From the NCBI RefSeq assembly GCF_003688595.1, contig NZ_RCWT01000014.1, positions 124,001-188,000 of the forward strand: a DNA stretch of 64,000 bases, written 5' to 3'. The notes under the pieces were generated by a model. It was not told the origin of the DNA. It ran no database searches and saw only the letters and a list, made by a program, of their open reading frames with translations. Origin of the DNA: Sphingomonas sp. PP-F2F-G114-C0414. GTDB taxonomy: Bacteria > Pseudomonadota > Alphaproteobacteria > Sphingomonadales > Sphingomonadaceae. The translations under genes and the position numbers were made by a program. This document shows positions 52,756-63,028 of the stretch, in pieces. Numbering within the stretch: position 1 is the stretch's first letter; each line of letters opens with the position of its first letter.

Positions 52756-53607
52756 ATGGCGGCTCCAGTCGTCTCCATGCAGCAGCTCATCGAAACGGGC
52801 GCGCATTTCGGCCACCAGACTCATCGGTGGAACCCCAAGATGAAGCCTTACATCTTCGGTGATCGTAACGGCGTCCACATCCTCGACCTGTCGCAGACCG
52901 TGCCGCTGTTCGCGCGCGCGCTCGAATTCGTCTCGTCGGCGGTTGCCGGTGGTGGCAAGGTCCTGTTCGTCGGCACCAAGCGCCAGGCGCAGGAGCCCGT
53001 CGCGGACGCAGCGCGTCGTTCGGGCCAGCACTTCGTCAACCATCGCTGGCTGGGCGGCATGCTCACCAACTGGAAGACCATCTCGGGTTCGATCAAGCGT
53101 CTCAAGACGCTCGAGGAAATGCTTTCGGGCGACACCGTCGGCCTGACCAAGAAGGAAGTCCTTCAGCTCACCCGCGAGAAGGACAAGCTCGAGCTTTCGC
53201 TCGGCGGCATCCGCGACATGGGCGGCATTCCCGACGTGATGTTCGTGATCGACGCGAACAAGGAAGAGCTGGCGATCAAGGAAGCGAACACGCTGGGTAT
53301 TCCCGTCGTCGCGATCCTCGATTCGAACGTGTCGCCGGACGGCATCGCCTTCCCGGTTCCCGCGAACGACGACGCAGCCCGCGCCATCCGCCTGTACTGC
53401 GAGGCGATCGCGATCGCAGCGACGCGCGGCGGCCAGGAGCAGCAGCGCCGCACCGGTGCCGACATCGGCGCGATGATCGAGCCGCCGAAGGAAGAGGCCA
53501 TCGCAGAGCCGACCGTCGAAGCTACGGCTGACACGGCACAGGCAACCGCGAATGCCGATACCGCTGCAGAATTCGCAGCCGAGGGTGAGCGCCAGATCGA
53601 CGCATAA
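52756..53607 (+). CDS. rpsB: 30S ribosomal protein S2
   Basis: A 283-residue S2 protein with the usual start ([20 protein letters not shown]), the [13 protein letters not shown] motif, [11 protein letters not shown] and the conserved [14 protein letters not shown]. An acidic Ala/Glu/Thr-rich tail of about 45 residues extends beyond the core, common in alphaproteobacteria. AAGGATAT precedes the ATG. It heads the rpsB-tsf pair. The 270-base leader upstream has no gene and may bind S2 for feedback, but I saw no specific structure. Confidence 0.97.
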   Translation: MAAPVVSMQQLIETGAHFGHQTHRWNPKMKPYIFGDRNGVHILDLSQTVPLFARALEFVSSAVAGGGKVLFVGTKRQAQEPVADAARRSGQHFVNHRWLGGMLTNWKTISGSIKRLKTLEEMLSGDTVGLTKKEVLQLTREKDKLELSLGGIRDMGGIPDVMFVIDANKEELAIKEANTLGIPVVAILDSNVSPDGIAFPVPANDDAARAIRLYCEAIAIAATRGGQEQQRRTGADIGAMIEPPKEEAIAEPTVEATADTAQATANADTAAEFAAEGERQIDA

Positions 53608-53696
53608 GCGTCGTCGCCGAACCGTCATGCGGGCGGGGTAGGGCGAAAGCTCTGCCTCGCCCGCAACCATATTCAGACCTAAAAAGGATTAGAGAC

Positions 53697-54629
53697 ATGG
53701 CCGATATCACGGCAGCGATGGTCAAGGATCTGCGCGAGAAGAGCGGCGCGGGCATGATGGATTGCAAGAAGGCGCTCAGCGAGAACGCCGGCGACATGGA
53801 GCAGGCAATGGATTGGCTGCGCACCAAGGGGCTCGCAGCCGCCGCCAAGAAGTCCAGCCGTACCGCGGCCGAGGGCCTGGTCGGCGTCGCCGTGTCGGGC
53901 ACCAAGGGTGCAGCGGTCGAAGTCAATTCCGAGACCGATTTCGTCGCGAAGAACGACCAGTTCCAGTCGTTCGTCCGTGACGTCACGCAGATCGCGCTTG
54001 CAACGGGTGGCGACATCGAGGCGCTGAAGGCGCAGGCGATGCCATCGGGCAAGACTGTCGAGGAAGTCCTGACGAACAACGTCGCGACGATCGGCGAGAA
54101 CCAGTCGCTGCGCCGCTCGCGCACGCTGGAAGTCAGCAAGGGTGCGGTCGTACCGTACATCCACAATGCAGCGGCTCCCGGCCTCGGCAAGATCGGCGTG
54201 CTCGTCGCGCTCGAATCGGAGGCTTCGGACGAGGTTCTCCAGACGCTCGGCAAGCAGCTCGCGATGCACATCGCAGCCGCGTTCCCGAAGGCATTGAACG
54301 AAGCCGACCTCGACGAGTCCGAGATCGAGCGCGAGCGCGCGATCGCGACCGAGAAGGCCGCCGAGTCGGGCAAGCCTGCCGACATCATCGCCAAGATGGT
54401 CGAGGGCGGCATCGCCAAGTACCGCAAGGAGCACGCCCTGGTCAGCCAGCTGTTCGTGATGGACGGCAAGACCAAGATCTCCGACGTCGTCGCCAAGGCC
54501 GGCAAGGATGCGGGCGCCGAGATCAAGCTGGTGGACTATGTCCGCTTCCAGCTGGGTGAAGGCATCGAGAAGGAGCAGTCCGACTTCGCAGCCGAGGTTG
54601 CTGCTGCATCGGGCGTTCCACAGGCATAA
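53697..54629 (+). CDS. tsf: Elongation factor Ts
   Basis: A 310-residue EF-Ts. The N-terminal UBA-like domain carries [18 protein letters not shown], the core has [14 protein letters not shown] (the EF-Tu contact region), and the dimerisation part follows. It recycles EF-Tu-GDP to GTP. It lies 89 bases after rpsB behind AAAAAGGATTAGAG. A repeat-rich 410-base gap separates it from pyrH. Confidence 0.97.
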   Translation: MADITAAMVKDLREKSGAGMMDCKKALSENAGDMEQAMDWLRTKGLAAAAKKSSRTAAEGLVGVAVSGTKGAAVEVNSETDFVAKNDQFQSFVRDVTQIALATGGDIEALKAQAMPSGKTVEEVLTNNVATIGENQSLRRSRTLEVSKGAVVPYIHNAAAPGLGKIGVLVALESEASDEVLQTLGKQLAMHIAAAFPKALNEADLDESEIERERAIATEKAAESGKPADIIAKMVEGGIAKYRKEHALVSQLFVMDGKTKISDVVAKAGKDAGAEIKLVDYVRFQLGEGIEKEQSDFAAEVAAASGVPQA

Positions 54630-54640
54630 GCCTACTTCCT

Positions 54641-54777
54641 CCCTCGCTCCTCCGGGGAGAGGGAAGGGGCCCGCCGCGCTTGCGGTGGGAAGGGTAAGGG
54701 GAGTGGTTGGGTCTCGAACCTCACTCCCCCTCATCCGGCCCTACCGGGCCACCTTCTCCCCGAGGGGAGAAGGATAG
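54641..54777. repeat. Intergenic palindrome, family E
   Basis: Left part CTCCGGGGAGAGGGAAGGGG and GGTGGGAAGGGTAAGGGGAG; right part CTCCCCCTCATCCGGCCC, then ACCTTCTCCCCGAGGGGAG. The outer arms are loosely complementary over the whole 137 bases. It lies just after tsf. Confidence 0.7.
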
Positions 54778-54800
54778 CGGGGCAGCCTTGGTGCTGCTCC

Positions 54801-54893
54801 GTCATCCCCGCGCAGGCGGGGATCCATACATTCCGGACCCGGTGATCTACCGAGACGTCAGCCCATATGGGTTCCCGCCTCCGCGGGAATGAC
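54801..54893. repeat. Intergenic palindrome, family F
   Basis: GTCATCCCCGCGCAGGCGGG followed by GATCCAT, and ATGGGTTCCCGCCTCCGCGG followed by GAATGAC, form a long imperfect inverted repeat. The remaining 150 bases up to pyrH contain no gene. Confidence 0.8.
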
Positions 54894-55040
54894 AGTGATT
54901 TTCCGATACGCGCGCTTCTGCGAACGACGATTTTCGGTCTCATCTCCACCCAGTTTCGATGCACGCGCCGCACAGCGCTTCACATCGCAAGCCTCGCCGC
55001 CTAAGGTCCGCGCCGCCCCGCCAATCACAGTTCGAGATTT

Positions 55041-55769
55041 ATGACGCCTCCGCGCTACAACCGTATCCTGCTGAAACTGTCAGGCGAAGTCCTGATGGGT
55101 ACCTCCGGCCTGTCGATCGACACCGAGGTTACCGCGCGCGTCGCGCAGGAGATCGCCGACATCAAAGCCCGAGGCTATGAGATCTGCATCGTCGTCGGTG
55201 GTGGCAACATCTTCCGCGGCATGGCGGGGGCGGCACGTGGCATGGATCGCGCGACCGGCGATTACATGGGCATGCTCGCGACCGTGATGAACGCGCTGGC
55301 CGTGCAGAACGCGCTGGAGCAGATCGGCGTCGACACGCGCGTCCAGTCGGCGATCCCGATGGCGTCGGTGTGCGAGCCGTTCATCCGTCGCCGCGCCGAG
55401 CGTCACCTGGAGAAGGGTCGCGTCGTGATCTTCGCGGCGGGCGTCGGCAGCCCATATTTCACCACCGATTCGGGCGCCGCTTTGCGTGCTGCCGAGATGA
55501 AGTGCGATGCGCTGTTCAAGGGCACCTCGGTCGACGGCGTCTATAACGCCGACCCGAAGACGCACCCCGACGCGGTGCGCTATGAAACGGTCACGTATAG
55601 CCGCGTGCTGTCCGACGACCTCAAGGTCATGGACGCGAGCGCGATCGCGCTGTGCCGCGACAACAACATCCCGATCGTCGTCTTCAACATCCGCGAACCC
55701 GGCAATCTTGCCGCGGTGCTTAGCGGTAATGGCGTGTCGACGATCGTCCAGAACGAGCAGGAGCTTTAA
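55041..55769 (+). CDS. pyrH: Uridylate kinase
   Basis: A 242-residue UMP kinase of the amino acid kinase fold: [12 protein letters not shown] at the N-terminus, VGGGNIFRG, and [14 protein letters not shown] near the active site. It phosphorylates UMP to UDP and is a hexamer allosterically regulated by UTP/GTP in relatives. The ATG at 55041 has only a weak purine stretch (GAG) upstream. It begins a tightly packed series of envelope and translation genes. Confidence 0.97.
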   Translation: MTPPRYNRILLKLSGEVLMGTSGLSIDTEVTARVAQEIADIKARGYEICIVVGGGNIFRGMAGAARGMDRATGDYMGMLATVMNALAVQNALEQIGVDTRVQSAIPMASVCEPFIRRRAERHLEKGRVVIFAAGVGSPYFTTDSGAALRAAEMKCDALFKGTSVDGVYNADPKTHPDAVRYETVTYSRVLSDDLKVMDASAIALCRDNNIPIVVFNIREPGNLAAVLSGNGVSTIVQNEQEL

Positions 55770-55770
55770 G

Positions 55771-56328
55771 ATGGCCGCATACGACAAGACCGACCTCGAA
55801 CGCCGCATGGCGGGTGCCGTCGAAGCGCTGAAGAGCGACCTCGCCGGCCTGCGCACCGGTCGCGCGTCGACCGCGCTGCTCGATCCGGTCATGGTGACGG
55901 TGTACGGCTCGTCGATGCCGCTGAACCAGGTCGCGACCGTGTCGGCGCCCGAGCCGCGGATGCTGTCGGTGCAGGTCTGGGACAAGTCGAACGTCGGCCC
56001 GACCGACAAGGCGATCCGCTCGGCCGGCCTCGGGCTCAACCCGATCGTCGACGGCCAGACGCTGCGCCTGCCGATTCCTGACCTGACCGAGGAACGCCGC
56101 AAGGAACTCGCCAAGCTTGCCGGCCAGTATGCCGAGAAGGCGCGCATCGCGGTCCGTAACGTCCGCCGCGACGGGATGGATTCGCTGAAGGTCGACGAGA
56201 AGAAGGGCGTGTTCGGCGAGGACGAGCGCAAGCGTCACGAGACCGAAGTCCAGAAGCTGACCGACAGCGTCATCGCCGAGCTCGATGCGACCGCGACCGC
56301 CAAGGAAAAGGAAATCCTGGGCAAGTGA
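55771..56328 (+). CDS. frr: Ribosome recycling factor
   Basis: A 185-residue protein of normal RRF length: [26 protein letters not shown] at the N-terminal helix, [13 protein letters not shown] in the three-helix bundle. With EF-G it splits post-termination ribosomes. It begins 1 base after the pyrH stop, and its stop overlaps the uppS start (GTGA). Confidence 0.97.
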   Translation: MAAYDKTDLERRMAGAVEALKSDLAGLRTGRASTALLDPVMVTVYGSSMPLNQVATVSAPEPRMLSVQVWDKSNVGPTDKAIRSAGLGLNPIVDGQTLRLPIPDLTEERRKELAKLAGQYAEKARIAVRNVRRDGMDSLKVDEKKGVFGEDERKRHETEVQKLTDSVIAELDATATAKEKEILGK

Positions 56329-57092
56329 GGGCGTTCGGCGCCGCTTCGGCCGGGGCCTCTCCGGCCGCACCGCTCGTCGCCGTTTCCTCAGGCGGCGCGG
56401 TGCCGCGTCATGTCGCGATCATCATGGATGGCAATGGCCGCTGGGCGAAGAAGCGGTTCCTGCCGCGCTTCGCCGGGCACAAGGCCGGCGTCGAGGCAGT
56501 GCGCAAGGTGACGCGGGCGGCGCGCACGATGGGGATCGAGGCGCTGACGCTGTACGCGTTCTCGTCGGAGAACTGGCGGCGCCCGGCCGAAGAGGTCAGC
56601 GACCTGATGGGGCTGCTGCGGCATTTCATCCGCAGCGACCTCGACGAACTCGCGCGCGAGAACGTCCGGCTGCGCGTGATCGGCGATTATCACAGCTTTT
56701 CGCCCGATCTGGTGGCGATGGTTGATGATGCGATCGCGCGGACCGCGAGTAATACCGGCCCGATCCTCGCGATCGCGCTGAATTACGGCGCGCATGCCGA
56801 ACTGGTGACGGCCGCTCGGCGGCTGGCGGAACGTGCCCGCGATGGTGCGCTGGATCCGGCGGACATCGACGCGGCGACGATCGAAGCCGAACTCGACACG
56901 CATGACCTGCCGCCGCTCGATCTGATGATCCGGACGTCGGGCGAGCAGCGGCTGTCGAACTTCCTGTTGTGGCAGGCCGCGTATGCGGAGCTCCTGTTCG
57001 TCGACACGCTCTGGCCCGACTTCGACGCAGGCTCGCTCGCCGATGCCGTCGCGGTGTTCGGTCAACGCCAGCGCCGCTACGGTGGTCTGTGA
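56325..57092 (+). CDS. uppS: Di-trans,poly-cis-undecaprenyl-diphosphate synthase
   Basis: A 255-residue cis-prenyltransferase: [16 protein letters not shown] with the catalytic Asp, [23 protein letters not shown], and [25 protein letters not shown] at the C-terminal half. It makes the lipid carrier for peptidoglycan and other polysaccharides. It starts at a GTG overlapping the frr stop; the N-terminal 25 residues are an Ala/Ser-rich extension. Its stop overlaps the cdsA start. Confidence 0.96.
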   Translation: MRAFGAASAGASPAAPLVAVSSGGAVPRHVAIIMDGNGRWAKKRFLPRFAGHKAGVEAVRKVTRAARTMGIEALTLYAFSSENWRRPAEEVSDLMGLLRHFIRSDLDELARENVRLRVIGDYHSFSPDLVAMVDDAIARTASNTGPILAIALNYGAHAELVTAARRLAERARDGALDPADIDAATIEAELDTHDLPPLDLMIRTSGEQRLSNFLLWQAAYAELLFVDTLWPDFDAGSLADAVAVFGQRQRRYGGL

Positions 57093-57913
57093 GTCTTACC
57101 GACCCTGAAAAGGCGCCCGATCAGGCGTTGCGCACGCCGTCCAATCTCCAGCTCCGCATGATCGCCAGCGTCGGCATGATCGCGGTGGCCAGCCTTGCAT
57201 TGACGCTCGGCGGGATCGCGTTCTGGGTGCTCGGCGTGGTCGCCGCGCTGTTCATGATGGCGGAATGGTCGATGCTGCAGGGCGCCGACGCCAAGACCAA
57301 GCGGATGACGCAGTTCGCATTGTCGGTGCCGCTCGCGCTGATGGCGCCGGCGTCGCTGATCCTCGTCATCCACGATTTCTTTACGCTGGGCCTGCTTGTG
57401 GGGGCGGCGTTCTTCGTCGTCATCACAACGCGCAAACCGCCGCTCGCGCTGGGCATTCTCTATTGCGGGCTCCCCGTGCTCGCGCTGATGATCATTCGGC
57501 GCCAGGACGAGGGCATCCTCTTCACGTTGTGGGCGCTGTCGCTGGTCTGGGCATGCGATATCGGCGCGTTCTTCACCGGGCGGACGCTGGGAGGACCCAA
57601 GCTCGCGCCGGTGATCAGCCCGAACAAGACGTGGTCGGGGCTGATCGGCGGTGTCGTGCTCGCGAGCGCGGTCGCGGCGGTGCTGCACATGCAATACGGC
57701 ATGCCGCTGCGGATGACGCTGGCGACGCCGGTGCTCGCCGTGCTCGCGCAGATGGGCGATCTTTACGAGAGCTGGTTGAAGAGAGTGGCGGGCGTGAAGG
57801 ACAGCGGCAACATCCTGCCAGGGCATGGCGGCGTGATGGATCGCCTCGACGGGCTGGTCCCGGTCGCACCGGTCGCGGCGTTCCTCGTTCTTCTGCCGCA
57901 TTTCTACGCATGA
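57089..57913 (+). CDS. cdsA: Phosphatidate cytidylyltransferase
   Basis: A 274-residue membrane enzyme with about seven helices. The CDP-diglyceride synthetase signature is intact near the C-terminus (SWLKRVAGVKDSGNILPGHG then GVMDRLDGL). It makes CDP-diacylglycerol, the precursor used by PssA in this window. The start is the GTG at 57089, within the uppS stop. The ATG of dxr overlaps its stop (ATGA). Confidence 0.95.
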   Translation: MSLTDPEKAPDQALRTPSNLQLRMIASVGMIAVASLALTLGGIAFWVLGVVAALFMMAEWSMLQGADAKTKRMTQFALSVPLALMAPASLILVIHDFFTLGLLVGAAFFVVITTRKPPLALGILYCGLPVLALMIIRRQDEGILFTLWALSLVWACDIGAFFTGRTLGGPKLAPVISPNKTWSGLIGGVVLASAVAAVLHMQYGMPLRMTLATPVLAVLAQMGDLYESWLKRVAGVKDSGNILPGHGGVMDRLDGLVPVAPVAAFLVLLPHFYA

Positions 57914-59067
57914 AGACCGTAACAATCTTGGGTGCGACCGGCTCGGTCGGCACCTCGACGCTCGACCTGATCGAGCGGGAGCCCGATCGCTTCCGCGTCG
58001 TCGCGCTGACCGCCAATTGCGACGTGACCAAACTCGCCACCGCCGCGATCCGTACCAACGCTGAGTTCGCCGTAGTCGCCGACGAAAAGTGCCTGCCGGA
58101 GTTGCGCGAGGCGCTGGCCGGCACGGGGATCCGCGCAGGTGGCGGTGCCGAAGCGATCGCCGAGGCGGCGTCGTCGGGCGCCGACTGGACGATGGGCGCG
58201 ATCGTCGGTTGCGCGGGTTTGAAGCCGGTGATGGCGGCGATCGGGCAGGGCGGGACCGTGGTGATCGCCAACAAGGAGCCGCTGGTCTCCGCCGGCGACG
58301 TCATCCTCGCCGCGGCCAAGCGGACCGGCGCGACGCTGCTGCCCGCCGACTCCGAGCACAACGCGATCTTCCAGTGTTTCGACGCGACTCGCCCCGAGCG
58401 CGTCCGCCGGATCATCCTGACGTGCAGCGGCGGGCCGTTCCGCGACTGGACGACCGCGCAGATGCGCGGCGTCACGCTCGAACAGGCGGTGAAGCACCCC
58501 AACTGGTCGATGGGCGCGAAGATCTCGGTCGATTCGGCGACCTGCATGAACAAGGGCCTCGAACTGATCGAGGCCGCCCGGCTGTTCCCAATCGCACACG
58601 ACCGGATCGAGATCGTCATCCATCCGCAGTCGGTGGTCCACAGCCTCGTCGATTACGTCGACGGCTCGGTGCTGGCGCAGCTCGGTCCCCCCGACATGCG
58701 CACGCCGATCGCGCATACGCTCGCCTGGCCGGACCGGATGGCGACGCCGATGGCCCCGCTCGACCTTGTCGCGATTGGCCGGCTCGACTTCGAGGCCCCG
58801 GACCAGGTGCGCTTCCCGGCGCTGCGACTCGCCCGAGAGGCGCTGGGCGCAGGGGGGGCCCGGCCGGCGATCCTCAACGCGGCCAACGAGGTAGCGGTCG
58901 AGGCCTTCCTCAAGCGCCGCATCGGCTTCCTCGAAATTGCCGCAATCGTCGATCATACCCTATCGTGCTACGATCCGGCCGCACCGGACAGTGTCGATGC
59001 CGTGCTGGCGATCGATGCCGAGGCGCGGGTTTTGGCGGGCGAGCGTGTAGAGGATTGCGCGGTTTGA
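57910..59067 (+). CDS. dxr: 1-deoxy-D-xylulose-5-phosphate reductoisomerase
   Basis: A 385-residue enzyme of the non-mevalonate isoprenoid pathway (the precursor route for UppS). The N-terminal NADPH site reads ILGATGSVGTSTLDLI, followed by NKEPLVSAGD, LPADSEHNAIFQC, LTCSGGPFRDW (flexible loop) and NWSMGAKISVDSATCMNKGLE with metal ligands. The ATG at 57910 overlaps the cdsA stop. The usual NKE[AS]LV motif has Pro here, probably a neutral variation. Confidence 0.96.
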   Translation: MKTVTILGATGSVGTSTLDLIEREPDRFRVVALTANCDVTKLATAAIRTNAEFAVVADEKCLPELREALAGTGIRAGGGAEAIAEAASSGADWTMGAIVGCAGLKPVMAAIGQGGTVVIANKEPLVSAGDVILAAAKRTGATLLPADSEHNAIFQCFDATRPERVRRIILTCSGGPFRDWTTAQMRGVTLEQAVKHPNWSMGAKISVDSATCMNKGLELIEAARLFPIAHDRIEIVIHPQSVVHSLVDYVDGSVLAQLGPPDMRTPIAHTLAWPDRMATPMAPLDLVAIGRLDFEAPDQVRFPALRLAREALGAGGARPAILNAANEVAVEAFLKRRIGFLEIAAIVDHTLSCYDPAAPDSVDAVLAIDAEARVLAGERVEDCAV

Positions 59068-60197
59068 TCGAAACACCCGGTATCCTTCTGACGATCCTGT
59101 CGTTCGCGCTGGTGATCGGACCGCTCGTGTTCGTGCACGAGATGGGCCATTACCTCGCCGGACGCTTTTTCGGGATCAAGGCGGATGCCTTCGCGATCGG
59201 CTTCGGCCGCGAGATCGCCGGCTTCACCGACAGCCGCGGCACTCGGTGGAAGTTCGGATGGTTGCCGCTTGGCGGCTATGTGAAGTTTGCCGGCGACATG
59301 AACCCGGCGAGCCAGCCCTCGGCCGAGTGGCTTTTGCTACCCGCCGAGGAGCGTCAGCGCACCTTCCAGTCGAAGCCGGTGTGGCAGCGCGCGATCGTCG
59401 TTGCCGCCGGCCCGATCGTGAACTTCGTGGTCGCGATCCTGATCCTCGCCGGTTTCGCGTTCGCATACGGCGATGTTCGCATGCCACCGATCGTCGGGGG
59501 CACGGTACCCGGCAGCGCCGCGGCGACCGCCGGATTGCAGCCCGGCGACCGCATCACCGCGATCGGCGGCCGTTCGGTCGAGACGTTCGACGATCTCGCC
59601 CGCTACGCGCGTATCCGTGCCGGCGAGAGCACGCGGATCGACGCGGAGCGCGACGGGCAGACGGTATCGCGCGACATCGTGATCGGTACCGAACTCCAGC
59701 GCGATCGCTTCGGCAACGAATACCGCATCGGCCGCCTCGGCATCGCTGGCAGCAAGCCCGTCATCGTTCCCGTTAGCTTGATCGAGGCGCCCGTCGTCGC
59801 GGTGAAGCGCACCGGCGAGATCGTCTCGATGATGGTCGAGACGCTGGGTCAGGTCGTTACCGGACGCCGGTCGGTGAAGGAACTTGGCGGCCCGCTCAGC
59901 ATCGCCAAGGTGTCGGGCGAGCAGATGTCGCTCGGGCTCGACGCCTATGTGTTCCTGATCGCCCTTGTTTCGATCAATCTGGGGTTCATCAATCTGCTGC
60001 CAGTGCCGATGCTCGATGGCGGGCACCTGTTCTTCTACGCGATCGAAGCGGTGCGCAGGCGCCCGGTCGAGCCGCAGGTGCAGGAATGGGCATTTCGTGG
60101 CGGGCTCGCAGCAATTCTCGCGCTGATGCTGCTGGTGACCTTCAACGATCTCGGCAATTTCGGGCTTTGGAAGAATCTGGCCGGCTTGATCGGCTGA
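59064..60197 (+). CDS. rseP: Site-2 intramembrane metalloprotease RseP
   Basis: A 377-residue membrane protease. The zinc motif HEMGH (residues 25-29) sits in the first helix, a PDZ domain lies at about 130-220 (GSAAATAGLQPGDRITAIGG), and the second zinc-site motif PMLDGGHLFF is near residue 315. It cleaves anti-sigma factors or signal peptides in the membrane. The likely start is a TTG at 59064 that overlaps the dxr stop; no ATG or GTG alternative keeps the first helix and HExxH. Confidence 0.93.
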   Translation: MIETPGILLTILSFALVIGPLVFVHEMGHYLAGRFFGIKADAFAIGFGREIAGFTDSRGTRWKFGWLPLGGYVKFAGDMNPASQPSAEWLLLPAEERQRTFQSKPVWQRAIVVAAGPIVNFVVAILILAGFAFAYGDVRMPPIVGGTVPGSAAATAGLQPGDRITAIGGRSVETFDDLARYARIRAGESTRIDAERDGQTVSRDIVIGTELQRDRFGNEYRIGRLGIAGSKPVIVPVSLIEAPVVAVKRTGEIVSMMVETLGQVVTGRRSVKELGGPLSIAKVSGEQMSLGLDAYVFLIALVSINLGFINLLPVPMLDGGHLFFYAIEAVRRRPVEPQVQEWAFRGGLAAILALMLLVTFNDLGNFGLWKNLAGLIG

Positions 60198-60253
60198 TCA
60201 CGATAGGGCAGGGCGGGCGCGCCTTGTATGTGCACGTTTTGAAGGTGGGTTTG

Positions 60254-63028
60254 GTGACAGCGATCAACGGTTACGATTTCGCGCGTAAGGGCGCCCTGCT
60301 GCTCGCAGGTACGATCCTGTCGGGCGTTCCCGCGCTGGCACAGACCGTGCCGGCTGGATCCGCGACTCCGGCGGCGACACCGTCGTCGAGCCCCGCGACG
60401 GGTCGTCAGGCGCCGACCACGGCCGCCCCTGCAAAGGGTGCTGTTGGTGTAACGCCCGTAGCCGCGCCGGTATCCGCGCAAACGATAAAGACTTTGCGCG
60501 TCGAGGGATCGCAGCGCATCGAGCCCGAGACGGTGCTGTCCTACACCAAGCTGCGCGTCGGCATTCCGTACACTGCAGAGACGCTCGATCAGGCGCTGAA
60601 GGACCTCCAGGCCAGCGACCTGTTCGCGGATTACTCGATCGCGGGTGTCGAGGACGGCAACATCGTCCTCCGCGTGCGCGAGAATCCGATCATCAACCGC
60701 GTGATCATCGAGGGCAACAAGGCGCTCAAGACCGACAAGATTACCAAGGAGATCAAGCTCGCGCCGCGCCAGATCTTCACGCGCACCGCGGTCCGGCAGG
60801 ACATCGCGCGGATCATCGAGCTGTATCGCCGCCAGGGCCGTTTCGCCGCGGTGATCGATCCGAAGATGGTCAATCTCGACCAAAACCGCGTCGATGTCGT
60901 GTTCGAGGTCAGCGAGGGCCCGAAGTCGAAGGTCCGCCAGATCAACATCCTCGGCAACGAGGTGTTCTCGGACGACCAGATCCGCGGCCAGATGGCGACC
61001 AAGCAGTCGCGCTTCTTCCGCCTGCTCTCGTCGGCGACCAGCTACGATCAGGATCGCCTTTCGTACGATCAGCAGAAGCTGCGCCAGTTCTACCTGACGC
61101 AGGGCTATGCGGATTTCCGCGTGACCTCGGCCGTCGCCGAGCTGACGCCGGACAAGAAGGACTTCATCATCACGTACGTGGTGGAGGAGGGCAAGCGCTA
61201 CAAGTTCGGCGACGTCACCGTCGACAGCCAGATCCGCGACTTCGACAACAAGAAGCTCGCGGCGTCGCTGCCGCTCAAGAAGGGCGACTGGTACAACGCC
61301 AAGCTCGTCGAGGATTCGGTCGACAATCTCAGCCAGACCGCGGGTCTGTTCGGCTATGCGTTCACCGAGGTGAACCCGGAGTTCGCCAAGGACGCCGACA
61401 CGCTGACGATGGGGATTAATTTCAACATCGCCGAAGCCAAGCGCACCTATGTCGAGCGGATCGATATCAACGGCAACACGCAGACGCAGGACAAGGTCGT
61501 CCGCCGCGAGATCCGTTTGGCCGAGGGTGACGCGTTCAACAGCTTCCAGGTCAAGCGCTCGCAGGATCGCATCAACTCGCTGGGCTATTTCCAGGACAAG
61601 ATGGAGATCAAGCAGCTGCCGGGTTCGGCGCCCGACCGCGTGATTCTGGAGACCAACCTCGAAGAGAAGTCGACCGGCGAACTCCAGCTGTCGGCGGGCT
61701 ATTCGAGCCTCGAACGCTTCATCATTCAGGCCAACATCACGCAGCGCAACTTCCGCGGCAAGGGCCAGGAGCTTCGCGCCGGCGTCAACTATTCGAGCTA
61801 TTCGAAGTCGATCGAGCTGGGCTTCACCGAGCCGTATCTGTTCGACAAGAACATCGCGGTCGGCGGCGATATCTTCCGCCGCGACTACAACTCGTTCAAC
61901 TATATCGGCAACGATCGCCAGACCACCTATTCGCAGGTCTCGACCGGCTTCCAGCTTCGTGCCGGTGTGCCGCTGACCGAATTCTGGTCGCTGTCGGCGC
62001 GGTATGGCCTGTCCTACGACAAGGTCGGACTGAACGAATCGACCTACTTCACCAACGGCAACTGCGATATCCTCAAGGCGGGGCGCTATCTTTGCGAAGC
62101 GATCGGCAACCGCTGGACGTCGTCGGTCGGCTATTCGCTGATGCGCGACACGCTCAACAGCCGTCTGCGTCCGACGGCAGGGTCGCGCGTCTCGTTCAGC
62201 CAGGATTTTGCAGGCCTCGGCGGCGATGTTAAATACATTCGTACGCGTTTAGAAGGCGCGAAATACTGGAACGCGGGCAGCGGGTTCATCCTGTCGGCAA
62301 TCGGTGAGGGTGGCTATATCAAGTCGCTTGAAAGCAGCAAAAGGTCCGGCGTCGACGCCGTGCGGATCACCGACCGCTTCTATCTCGGCGAGCCGCAGTT
62401 CCGTGGTTTCGATATCCGCGGCGTCGGCCCGCGCGTCCTTCGTATTCCGTACACGACCGACGCGACGACGGGTAAGCAGGTTCTTTCCACCGACCGCAAC
62501 ACGTTCATCGATGATGCGCTGGGCGGCAACGCCTATTATCTCGGCCGTATCGAGATGGAGATCCCGCTTGGGTCGGGTGCGCGCGAATTGGGTCTTCGTC
62601 CTTCGATCTACGTCCAGGCGGGCTCACTGTTCAGCATCACCAAGCCGAACCTGACGCTCGATCCGGCGCTGTATCCACGAGCGGCGGACGGCTCGTTGCT
62701 ACCGTACGCGCCGCCGATCCTGAACAGCGCGGGTCAGATGCAGTATCAGGTGCCCGTGACCGGTACCGTTACCACCTGTGCCAACGGTACCGGGACGGCG
62801 CCCAATTGCACGGGGACAACGGCGAACACACTCGTGACGTCGACGCCCTATGGTCCGTATTCGGAACAGTTCCTCGGCAACTCCGCCAAGCCGCGTCTTT
62901 CGATCGGTATCGGCGTGAACTGGAACTCACCATTCGGTCCGCTTCGTATCGACCTCGCCCGTGCTTTGATGAAACAGCCCGGCGACGACCCCAAGCTCAT
63001 CACTTTCAACGTAGGGACACAGTTCTAA
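60254..63028 (+). CDS. bamA: Outer membrane protein assembly factor BamA
   Basis: A 924-residue protein. The signal peptide ends PALAQ (about residue 30), followed by an unusual Ala/Pro/Thr-rich linker of about 45 residues. Five POTRA domains follow (about 76-500), then an Omp85 beta-barrel ending in a C-terminal Phe (NVGTQF). Barrel-loop cysteines occur in pairs (NGNCDILKAGRYLCEA, and TCANGTGTAPNCTG). I chose the GTG at 60254 because AAGGTGGG stands right before it; TTG or GTG codons slightly upstream are alternatives. It inserts outer-membrane proteins, including the TonB receptors found here. Confidence 0.95.
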   Translation: MTAINGYDFARKGALLLAGTILSGVPALAQTVPAGSATPAATPSSSPATGRQAPTTAAPAKGAVGVTPVAAPVSAQTIKTLRVEGSQRIEPETVLSYTKLRVGIPYTAETLDQALKDLQASDLFADYSIAGVEDGNIVLRVRENPIINRVIIEGNKALKTDKITKEIKLAPRQIFTRTAVRQDIARIIELYRRQGRFAAVIDPKMVNLDQNRVDVVFEVSEGPKSKVRQINILGNEVFSDDQIRGQMATKQSRFFRLLSSATSYDQDRLSYDQQKLRQFYLTQGYADFRVTSAVAELTPDKKDFIITYVVEEGKRYKFGDVTVDSQIRDFDNKKLAASLPLKKGDWYNAKLVEDSVDNLSQTAGLFGYAFTEVNPEFAKDADTLTMGINFNIAEAKRTYVERIDINGNTQTQDKVVRREIRLAEGDAFNSFQVKRSQDRINSLGYFQDKMEIKQLPGSAPDRVILETNLEEKSTGELQLSAGYSSLERFIIQANITQRNFRGKGQELRAGVNYSSYSKSIELGFTEPYLFDKNIAVGGDIFRRDYNSFNYIGNDRQTTYSQVSTGFQLRAGVPLTEFWSLSARYGLSYDKVGLNESTYFTNGNCDILKAGRYLCEAIGNRWTSSVGYSLMRDTLNSRLRPTAGSRVSFSQDFAGLGGDVKYIRTRLEGAKYWNAGSGFILSAIGEGGYIKSLESSKRSGVDAVRITDRFYLGEPQFRGFDIRGVGPRVLRIPYTTDATTGKQVLSTDRNTFIDDALGGNAYYLGRIEMEIPLGSGARELGLRPSIYVQAGSLFSITKPNLTLDPALYPRAADGSLLPYAPPILNSAGQMQYQVPVTGTVTTCANGTGTAPNCTGTTANTLVTSTPYGPYSEQFLGNSAKPRLSIGIGVNWNSPFGPLRIDLARALMKQPGDDPKLITFNVGTQF

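Noticed and set aside
54641-54893. Possible tRNA or small RNA gene in the gap between tsf and pyrH
   Set aside because: The hairpins are explained by repeat families E and F; no cloverleaf, TTCGA loop or CCA-type end is visible.
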